Source: Lachnospiraceae bacterium
GTDB taxonomy: Bacteria; Bacillota; Clostridia; Lachnospirales; Lachnospiraceae
Assembly: GCA_017437205.1 (NCBI GenBank)
Contig: JAFSBP010000395.1
Coordinates: 1 to 6,056, forward strand
Reading direction: 5' to 3'
Length of the DNA stretch: 6,056 nt
Both the position numbers and the translations under genes were made by a program. The first letter of the stretch is position 1. Every line of letters starts with the position of its first letter. This document shows positions 1-5,242 of this stretch, piece after piece. Below the pieces are notes generated by a model. It did not search any database, had not been told where the DNA came from, and saw nothing but the letters and a program-made list of their open reading frames with translations.

Positions 1-89
1 ATGAGGAATTCATCTCCACGTCTGACGCTCTTTCGTATCATCAGGAGACCCGCAAGAAATACCCTGAATATCGCAGGATCATTAAATAA
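1..89 (+). CDS. 3' end of an unidentified upstream gene (partial)
   Basis: The third forward frame is open from the window edge and stops at TAA (87-89). Its last residues include SYHQETRKKYPEYRRIIK, a charged, helix-like tail. The reading frame uses ordinary codons, and its stop lies 28 nt before the start of the GH43 gene, which is typical spacing for genes in one operon. Too little remains to assign a family. A C-terminal helix of a sugar kinase or another catabolic enzyme is conceivable, but that is a guess. The competing frame that starts with ATG at position 1 runs into the GH43 gene and looks like a chance upstream extension of it. Confidence 0.6.
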   Translation, partial: EEFISTSDALSYHQETRKKYPEYRRIIK

Positions 90-102
90 GAATCCAATTC
101 TG

Positions 103-108
103 AAAGGA
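103..108 (+). promoter_or_regulatory. Ribosome binding site fixing the GH43 start
   Basis: AAAGGA lies 9 nt before the ATG at 118. It supports starting the GH43 protein at 118 rather than at the in-frame ATG at position 1. The 39 residues that the longer start would add do not resemble a signal peptide or a GH43 N-terminus. Confidence 0.7.
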
Positions 109-117
109 AAGCGAACG

Positions 118-987
118 ATGAAATTACATGATATCCACCTTCGGGATCCCTATATTTTGGTGGACAACGGAACTTACTATTTATATGGGACCCGACCGGA
201 TGACCTGCGCGACAAACACCAAGGGTTTGATGTATATACCAGCAAAAATTTGGAGGACTGGAGCGCTCCGATCCCGGTTTTTGAAAAGCCGGACTCTTTT
301 TGGGCTGATCGCGACTTCTGGGCACCCGAAGTCCATAAGTATAAAGGAAAATACTATATGTTCGCCTCTTTTTATGCGCCAAACAGGCGCAGGGCAACGC
401 ACATTTTAGTCTCCGATGCGCCGGATCATGCATTTCAGCCCTTGACTGCGGAGCCTGTTACTCCCCCGGAATGGGAATGCCTGGACGGAACCTTGTACAT
501 CAGCAAAAAAGGAGAGCCCTATATCGTCTTCTGTCACGAATGGCTCCAGATCTCTGACGGAAAAATCGTGGCAATGAAGCTGACGGATGATCTGCGCCAG
601 CCTGCGGATAAGCCAAGAGTCCTCTTCAACGCGTCTTCGCCTGCCTGGGCTACCGGAGACCCAAACGGTAATTACATAACCGACGGTCCTTATCTGTACC
701 GCAATTCCGATACTGAGCTTTATATGCTTTGGTCTACCCAATGCGGCAAGGGTAATACGTGCAGGTATGTTGAAGCTTGCGCACTTTCTGATAATGGAGA
801 AATTGACGGGAATTGGCTGCATTGCGAGCAGTTCGTCTTTGACCGTGACGGTGGTCATGGCATGCTGTTCCATGATCTGCACGATCAGCTTCGGTTCATT
901 ATGCACGCTCCCAACTGCGATCCTTTAGAACGCCCGGTTATTTTTAATGTGCAGATAAAAAATGGGTGTCTGTCCATAGTGGAATGA
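118..987 (+). CDS. Glycoside hydrolase family 43-type enzyme (five-bladed beta-propeller)
   Basis: This 289-residue protein is probably a cytoplasmic exo-acting enzyme that removes arabinose, xylose or galactose units from imported oligosaccharides. The substrate cannot be read from the sequence. GH43 landmarks occur in order: HLRDPYIL near the N-terminus, with D10 as the expected catalytic base; WAPEV at 68-72; LDGTLY, with D123 as the likely pKa-modulating aspartate; TDGPYLYR at 188-195; GGHGMLF, with H247 as the usual active-site histidine; and HAPN followed by ERPVIFNV near the end. The length fits a single-domain GH43 without a carbohydrate-binding module. No signal peptide is visible. 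The oddity is that many GH43 enzymes have the catalytic-acid glutamate in an EGP motif, whereas this protein has DGP (D189). The gene follows another reading frame by 28 nt, so it is probably the last gene of an operon, and it ends just before a terminator. Family call is confident; the exact subfamily and activity are not. Confidence 0.88.
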   Translation: MKLHDIHLRDPYILVDNGTYYLYGTRPDDLRDKHQGFDVYTSKNLEDWSAPIPVFEKPDSFWADRDFWAPEVHKYKGKYYMFASFYAPNRRRATHILVSDAPDHAFQPLTAEPVTPPEWECLDGTLYISKKGEPYIVFCHEWLQISDGKIVAMKLTDDLRQPADKPRVLFNASSPAWATGDPNGNYITDGPYLYRNSDTELYMLWSTQCGKGNTCRYVEACALSDNGEIDGNWLHCEQFVFDRDGGHGMLFHDLHDQLRFIMHAPNCDPLERPVIFNVQIKNGCLSIVE

Positions 988-1003
988 TTTCCGTATAAAC
1001 AGC

Positions 1004-1054
1004 AAAAAGCAGGGTACACAGATGTGCACAGCACACCGTATACCCTGCCTTTTT
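1004..1054. terminator. Bidirectional intrinsic terminator between convergent genes
   Basis: An 11-bp stem with one mismatch pairs GCAGGGTACAC (1009-1019) with GTATACCCTGC (1038-1048). A second perfect stem, TGTGC/GCACA (1023-1027 and 1031-1035) with an ACA loop, sits on top of it. Five A precede the structure (1004-1008) and five T follow it (1050-1054), so it has a U-tract when read in either direction. It lies 16 nt after the GH43 stop and 26 nt after the esterase stop on the opposite strand, and should serve both convergent transcripts. Confidence 0.9.
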
Positions 1055-1080
1055 ATGGTTTCAAAAACAAACGAGATGAT

Positions 1081-1911
1081 TCAGGAGCTCATCAGCTTCA
1101 ACCATTTCTTACAATCCCCGATCCACCGATGTGCATATCTTTCCCGCTCGGACAAGCCTACACATGTGAGCTCATCTACAGTACACAAACCATGTCCGCC
1201 ATATGGATACACATGAAGTTCAAACGGTACTTTGGCTGCAGCCAGGGCCCCCGCATAGAGCAAGCTATTCTCCACCGGTACGTCCCGGTCCTCCGCTGTA
1301 TGCCACAAAAACGTCGGAGGCGTATGTTCTGTAACCAGCAGTTCACAGGAGCATCCCTTTTCGTCCGGGCTTACCGGTTCATGGCCCAAAAGATTCTCCA
1401 TACTTCCCCTGTGCACAAAAGGTTCCTTCGCGGTAAGCACAGAATAAGATAAGATCGCTTTCTGTACCGGTTTGCTGTTTGGAAAGACTTCGCGAATTTC
1501 CGGGCAGTCGTATCGGTTGGAATACTGACAGGCCAGATGTCCGCCTGCCGAGAATCCCATAATGGCAATATCATCCGGATCACAACACCAATCCTTTGCA
1601 TTTTGGTGTATCAACTCTACTGCTCCCGCTACCTCCAAAAGCTGCTGCGGAAATCTGTGAGGCGCGACTGAATAATGCAGTACAAAGATCCTGTACCCTT
1701 CGGATATAAACTTTAACGCCATTGCTTCGCTTTCTCTTTCACTGACAAGCATGTAGGCACCGCCCGGACAAATTACCAGACACGGATATTGCTCCGTGTC
1801 TAATTGAATTTCATGCATTTTATCCGGTAAGTAGCAATCCACATAAGCATTACAGCCGTTATTTCCTAACACCGGGAAGATTTCTTTTAAGTAGTACCTC
1901 TCAGTTTTCAT
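1081..1911 (-). CDS. Alpha/beta-hydrolase, acetyl-esterase type (possible carbohydrate esterase)
   Basis: This 276-residue serine hydrolase probably removes acetyl or other acyl groups from sugars. The features seen are an oxyanion-hole loop CPGGAY (48-53), the nucleophile elbow GFSAGG with S121, the acid region HTAEDRDVPV with D208 as the likely triad aspartate, and YGGHG with H240. This arrangement matches the family of small intracellular esterases that includes acetylxylan esterases and the BD-FAE-like group. There is no signal peptide, and several cysteines fit a cytoplasmic place. The start is uncertain: ATG at 1911 has a weak GGGTG 5 nt upstream, while an in-frame GTG at 1923 would add four residues but has AAGG only 3 nt away. 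I prefer ATG because the sequence from MKTERYY onward fits the family. It lies 28 nt behind the GH2 stop, so the two are probably cotranscribed and translationally linked. A lipase or peptidase of the same fold is less likely given the neighbours. Confidence 0.85.
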   Translation of the reverse strand: MKTERYYLKEIFPVLGNNGCNAYVDCYLPDKMHEIQLDTEQYPCLVICPGGAYMLVSERESEAMALKFISEGYRIFVLHYSVAPHRFPQQLLEVAGAVELIHQNAKDWCCDPDDIAIMGFSAGGHLACQYSNRYDCPEIREVFPNSKPVQKAILSYSVLTAKEPFVHRGSMENLLGHEPVSPDEKGCSCELLVTEHTPPTFLWHTAEDRDVPVENSLLYAGALAAAKVPFELHVYPYGGHGLCTVDELTCVGLSERERYAHRWIGDCKKWLKLMSS

Positions 1912-1939
1912 TACAGCACCCACATACCTTAAACCTGTA

Positions 1940-4258
1940 TCACCGGTCTGTGGCCGGCTGACTCTTAATTTTCAGTTCTGCAGAGCGGATGCCCCTGCTA
2001 AATGGCTGCTCCCAGTACATTTTTGCATTTACTGTGATCTCTCCGGGCTTTGACGTTGAACGAATGAGTACCGTTGCGACTCCCGCTTCCGCACAGATCG
2101 GATTTGCGCCTATGGAAGCATCTCCCACGATTTCGCCTTCACCTTCTACCTCAAAGAGTATCGGGTGCACATCTGCTGTATAGGGAACCACAGTACCGTC
2201 TGCATCCTTCATATAGCAATGAACAGCAACTATATCAGCACCGTCTGCCTTTAACGGAATTCCCATGAGATCCGCTTCCAGCTCCATGTGGTTTACAACG
2301 CCCGGTGCCTTAACAGTCTGCTCGGCTACCACCGTATCACTAACCAGCGCCTTTGCTGTAATGGAGGAACGTTCTCTTGTTTTATACTTTCTGCGGACAT
2401 CCTTAAATGTAAAAGGCGGATGCTTCACAGCCACATCATCCGGATACTGTTCTGCGATCAACTGATCATTCCAGTATAGCTGTACCTTTTCCGCATTGGA
2501 ATATACTACTACGTCTGCCGGGCTCGTCTCGGACCACCAGTTTGCAATATAGAGGATATCGCCGATTTCCTCGCGATCTTTCTGCGCCTGCATAAAGTAA
2601 TACGAGAACTTCGGCACGCGGAACAGATCCAGATGTCCTCCCCAGCAAGGGTTCATATGATAGCCTCTGTTATGGGCGATCACCGGCCACACGCCGTAGC
2701 CACACAGTTTTTTATTGTTATACACATCCAAATACAGAGTGGATTCCATGTCGCTGTCGAAGCGATGAAGCATGCGGTTAACGGATTCTGCCATGACTCC
2801 GTCGCCCCAACTTCTCTTGCATCTCCACACACTGTTTTGGTTGAAAAAGTCATCCGGCGAGTCGCCGTATTCACGCACCCACTTCGGACGCTCCACATCA
2901 TCCTTCTGTTCTACCAGTCCGTAATCCTCCATCCAAGTGCCCAGCATTTTTGGGTCGTAATCCTTGTAGGCCACATCGGTAGGACCAAAATCGGACGCAG
3001 TATAGCAAGGAGCATATGGATACTCTTCATGTACAGCCTCATGGAACGCAAGCTGCACCTCGTAGGTCATTTTGGATTCGTTCAGGATCGGCTCCCAAAG
3101 CAAAATACACGGATTATTCCTCTGCCAGCGGATGATGTCACGCATATTCTGCAGAGCACGCTCCATGAAGATTCCCGGCCTGCAGAACTGCCAGCCAATG
3201 TTGCTGACGATCAGAGTAAGCCCCAAGTGGTTGCAGGCTGAAGCAAAGGATGTGCTGAACGGATAATGGGAACGTATATTGTCCATCCCCATGGATTTGA
3301 TTTTTATCAGATCACGGACCAATAAACTGTGGGGCACCGCATTTCCGATATATGGCCAGGTCTGGTGATAGTTCGCTCCGTGGAAACAACGGGACTTTCC
3401 GTTAAAGATCACCCCGTCGTTAAGGGTAAATTCGAACGTTCTGATTCCCACCTCGGTATCCTGTGTATGAATCGTCTGCCCATCACACAATATCTCTGCC
3501 CGCAGGGTATACAGATTCGGCGTCTCCGGACTCCACAGCATCGGAGCCGCTACGTTGATCACACCTTCTGCATATTCATCTGCGCCGGAATTCAATTTCC
3601 CAAAAGAAACATCATATCCTACGCATAAATCATCCTTATTTAACAGAGAAATCTTCAGCTCAAAATTTTTCTTCAAGCTGTGTTCATTTTTGACGTGAAC
3701 TCTGAAATGAACTCTTGCATGGCTTTCGGTTACATCGCTGTACCATACAAAAATACCGCCGCCGGCAGCCGTTTCCTCTAAAAGCGGATGTGTGATATAC
3801 AGCCGGTCGCACACTTTGAGCTTTACGTCACGGTACAGTCCGCCATCATAACTGAAATCCAGATCTGCCTGGGGCTTTCCCGGCGGCACATCGCAGTTAT
3901 CCCTGTTATCCAGGCGGATCATGATCAGGTTCTCTTCCCCGTATTTCAGCTTCTCTCCCATATCATATACGAGAGGTGTATAGCCGCAGAAATGCTCCTT
4001 CACTTTCTCACCGTTCAGGAACAGCTCGCTGACCCCCATGGCGCCCTCAAATTCCAGAAAGAGCTTCTTGCCGCGGTCTTCCTCCGGAATCCAAAGTTTT
4101 TTACAGTAAATACACTCTCCCTGATAATTCCGGCATCCGCTGGACACCTCAGGTGTCAGTTCCACACTGTGCGGCAGGCACACCTTCTGCGCCTTTTCTT
4201 CATCCCATTCCCCGCCCAGACAGAACAGCCAATCCGCGTTCAGATTGATTTCTTTCAT
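1940..4258 (-). CDS. Glycoside hydrolase family 2 enzyme, beta-galactosidase-like
   Basis: This 772-residue enzyme probably hydrolyses non-reducing beta-linked sugars (galactose most likely; glucuronate or mannose are possible) by the retaining mechanism. Domains by reading: an N-terminal jelly-roll sugar-binding domain (about 1-150, with FEGAMGVSELFLNG at 70-83 and SYDGGLYRDV at 136-145); an immunoglobulin-like domain (about 150-275); the TIM-barrel catalytic domain (about 276-560), opening with FNGKSRCFHGANYHQ; then two C-terminal beta-sandwich modules (about 565-660 and 660-765), the first resembling the DUF4982 type found in this GH2 group. The barrel shows IRSHYP (328-333), WEPILNES with E394 as acid/base, and WVREYGD with E463 as nucleophile. 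No signal peptide is present, and about 20 cysteines suggest a cytoplasmic enzyme. GGGGGAG (4266-4272) lies 7 nt before the ATG. The gene leads a two-gene unit with the esterase and has its own promoter behind the regulator gene. The substrate cannot be fixed from sequence alone. Confidence 0.92.
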   Translation of the reverse strand: MKEINLNADWLFCLGGEWDEEKAQKVCLPHSVELTPEVSSGCRNYQGECIYCKKLWIPEEDRGKKLFLEFEGAMGVSELFLNGEKVKEHFCGYTPLVYDMGEKLKYGEENLIMIRLDNRDNCDVPPGKPQADLDFSYDGGLYRDVKLKVCDRLYITHPLLEETAAGGGIFVWYSDVTESHARVHFRVHVKNEHSLKKNFELKISLLNKDDLCVGYDVSFGKLNSGADEYAEGVINVAAPMLWSPETPNLYTLRAEILCDGQTIHTQDTEVGIRTFEFTLNDGVIFNGKSRCFHGANYHQTWPYIGNAVPHSLLVRDLIKIKSMGMDNIRSHYPFSTSFASACNHLGLTLIVSNIGWQFCRPGIFMERALQNMRDIIRWQRNNPCILLWEPILNESKMTYEVQLAFHEAVHEEYPYAPCYTASDFGPTDVAYKDYDPKMLGTWMEDYGLVEQKDDVERPKWVREYGDSPDDFFNQNSVWRCKRSWGDGVMAESVNRMLHRFDSDMESTLYLDVYNNKKLCGYGVWPVIAHNRGYHMNPCWGGHLDLFRVPKFSYYFMQAQKDREEIGDILYIANWWSETSPADVVVYSNAEKVQLYWNDQLIAEQYPDDVAVKHPPFTFKDVRRKYKTRERSSITAKALVSDTVVAEQTVKAPGVVNHMELEADLMGIPLKADGADIVAVHCYMKDADGTVVPYTADVHPILFEVEGEGEIVGDASIGANPICAEAGVATVLIRSTSKPGEITVNAKMYWEQPFSRGIRSAELKIKSQPATDR

Positions 4259-4282
4259 AGAAGCACTCCCCCTTTTCTTTAG

Positions 4283-4310
4283 ATTTTATTATAATCCCCA
4301 GAATTGTCAA
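4283..4310 (-). promoter_or_regulatory. Sigma-A type promoter for the GH2-esterase unit
   Basis: Read on the minus strand, a perfect -35 box TTGACA (4305-4310) is followed after 16 bp by TAAAAT (4283-4288), five of six matches to the -10 consensus. An overlapping TATAAT (4288-4293) is a better -10 by sequence but sits only 11 bp from the -35 box. Transcription would begin near 4275, giving a very short leader that carries the GH2 ribosome binding site. The strong boxes suggest that control may include repression as well as activation. Confidence 0.65.
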
Positions 4311-4322
4311 TGAATTATCCCC
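4291..4322. repeat. Pair of 9-bp direct repeats flanking the GH2 -35 box
   Basis: ATAATCCCC (4291-4299) and ATTATCCCC (4314-4322) differ at one base and are spaced 23 bp start to start, about two helical turns, on either side of the TTGACA box. AraC-family proteins often bind two direct half-sites about 20 bp apart with their two helix-turn-helix units, so this is a candidate operator. That role is inference. Confidence 0.4.
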
Positions 4323-4323
4323 C

Positions 4324-4337
4324 TGTCATCTATGACA
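4324..4337. promoter_or_regulatory. Perfect 14-bp palindrome upstream of the GH2 promoter
   Basis: TGTCATCTATGACA is two perfect 6-bp arms with a 2-bp centre. It overlaps the final codons of the regulator gene and lies 13 bp beyond the GH2 -35 box. No T-tract follows it and the centre is too small for a good RNA hairpin, so a protein-binding site is more likely than a terminator. Confidence 0.35.
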
Positions 4338-5076
4338 AATTTTCCACTTTTTTCTTCACCTCGCGGGGAGTTTTTTTCCTGCTTTGCTTAAACATTGCAG
4401 AAAATTGCGCAGAATTGGAAAAGCCGCACCGCTGTGCGATTTCTGTGATGCTTATATTTTCTTCCATAAGCATCCGCTCCGCAGCATCCAATCTCTTGCG
4501 GATCAGAAATTGCTGGGGCGATTCCCCCATAAGCTCCTTAAACCGGTGCTGAAAATAGTCATAACTCAGGTGAAGCTGTTTTGCCACATCCTGCAAAATT
4601 ATTTTTTCATGAAAGTTTTGCGCAATATAACTGACCGCATACTCAAAATTTTTCATGCCGGGTTTTGATGGAGCCTCCTGCAGGCGCAAAAGCTGCAGCA
4701 ACAGCTCCTGCAGTTTTAAGTCCACCATTTCCCGATAGTTCGCAAACTGGTTCATGATCTCCACCACAATGCTTCGCACCGTAGCGCACAATTCGCCATG
4801 AACGTCCTTGTACACACCTACGCAGAGCGGAGCGTCACAGTAAAAACCAATACAGAAAACCCGGCTGTCCTTTAGATGATACTCTTCGTGCTGCTTATGC
4901 GGTGGGATCACTGCACAAACATTTGAAGCGATCTTACAGCCGTCCTTCTCCACCGTGGACATTCCGTCTCCACTGCAGTAATAAACCAATTCGTAATACT
5001 CATGCTCATGGGTAAAAATACGTGTCCCCCCTTTTCTGCTGATTTCCCAGGCCGTAACAAGTTCAATGTTCCTCAT
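4330..5076 (-). CDS. AraC/XylS-family transcription regulator
   Basis: This 248-residue DNA-binding protein probably senses a sugar from the oligosaccharide handled by the locus. Residues about 17-80 form a small cupin-like ligand domain (HEHEYYELVYYCSG and, later, VIPPHKQHE, both typical of the AraC sensor barrel). Residues about 115-135 form a leucine-rich helix suited to dimer contact. The C-terminal 100 residues carry two helix-turn-helix units: LQDVAKQLHLSYDYFQHRFK at 161-180, and a second at about 210-230 centred on the conserved IAQRCGFSNSAQFS, followed by the family's TPREV motif (236-240). The ATG at 5076 is chosen because GGAGG (5086-5090) stands 9 nt upstream. An in-frame ATG at 5112 lacks such a site and falls near the predicted transcription start. 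The gene is divergent from the nucleoside-hydrolase gene and lies 71 bp upstream of GH2 on the same strand. No terminator separates it from GH2, so read-through is possible. It likely controls one or both neighbours; the inducer is unknown. Confidence 0.93.
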   Translation of the reverse strand: MRNIELVTAWEISRKGGTRIFTHEHEYYELVYYCSGDGMSTVEKDGCKIASNVCAVIPPHKQHEEYHLKDSRVFCIGFYCDAPLCVGVYKDVHGELCATVRSIVVEIMNQFANYREMVDLKLQELLLQLLRLQEAPSKPGMKNFEYAVSYIAQNFHEKIILQDVAKQLHLSYDYFQHRFKELMGESPQQFLIRKRLDAAERMLMEENISITEIAQRCGFSNSAQFSAMFKQSRKKTPREVKKKVENLS

Positions 5077-5085
5077 GATATTTAT

Positions 5086-5090
5086 CCTCC
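5086..5090 (-). promoter_or_regulatory. Ribosome binding site fixing the AraC start
   Basis: On the minus strand GGAGG lies 9 nt before the ATG at 5076 and inside the longer reading frame that begins at 5112. It favours the 248-residue over the 260-residue version of the regulator. Confidence 0.75.
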
Positions 5091-5124
5091 ACTGCTTAAG
5101 GGTTACTGGCATTTCTCAAGAAAT

Positions 5125-5153
5125 ATTATAGAGGAATAAATTGATTTGCGCAA
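5125..5153 (-). promoter_or_regulatory. Promoter of the AraC-family regulator
   Basis: On the minus strand a perfect -10 box TATAAT (5125-5130) lies 17 bp after TTGCGC (5148-5153), which keeps only the TTG of the -35 consensus. The expected transcription start is near 5118, giving a leader of about 40 nt that includes the GGAGG site and excludes the in-frame ATG at 5112 as a well-placed start. Confidence 0.6.
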
Positions 5154-5162
5154 CCAATTTAT
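5136..5162. promoter_or_regulatory. Nested palindrome in the divergent promoter region (candidate operator)
   Basis: Perfect 8-bp arms ATAAATTG (5136-5143) and CAATTTAT (5155-5162) surround an 8-bp perfect palindrome TTGCGCAA (5146-5153), the two sharing nearly the same centre. It covers the regulator's -35 box and lies roughly 70 bp upstream of the expected start of the divergent gene. A bound protein could repress the regulator and influence the divergent promoter; this role is inferred. Confidence 0.45.
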
Positions 5163-5187
5163 ATAAAAACATGAGACCAATCGGATA

Positions 5188-5216
5188 TATCTTTTTCTCT
5201 TGCGTTCCTGTATACT
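5188..5216 (+). promoter_or_regulatory. Weak candidate promoter of the nucleoside-hydrolase gene
   Basis: TATACT (5211-5216) matches five of six -10 positions and lies 26 nt before the ATG at 5243. At the right distance upstream (5188-5193) is TATCTT, a poor -35 box. A good -10 with a poor -35 is the pattern of a promoter that needs an activator, which would fit the adjacent AraC gene. Confidence 0.4.
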
Positions 5217-5242
5217 GTAAAAAAGAAATGGAGGTATACGCC

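Noticed and set aside
406..906. A 166-codon open frame on the minus strand
   Set aside because: It is antisense to well-conserved GH43 motifs, and its translation shows no family pattern.
1024..1452. Plus-strand open frames starting inside the terminator
   Set aside because: They begin in the terminator loop region and lie antisense to the esterase triad region; they are shadow frames.
2633..3241. A 202-codon open frame on the plus strand
   Set aside because: It lies wholly antisense to the GH2 catalytic domain, has no recognisable domain, and is explained by the strong constraint on the opposite frame.
3788..4282. A 164-codon open frame on the plus strand
   Set aside because: It is antisense to the N-terminal domain of GH2 and runs across its ribosome binding site; no protein family is recognisable.
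4324..4337. Palindrome considered as a terminator for the AraC gene
   Set aside because: Its centre is only 2 bp, and no T-tract follows on the minus strand, so it does not fit an intrinsic terminator.
5113..5242. Divergent intergenic region considered as a riboswitch or small RNA
   Set aside because: No known riboswitch core or terminator-like hairpin is visible; the promoter and operator reading explains the structure.
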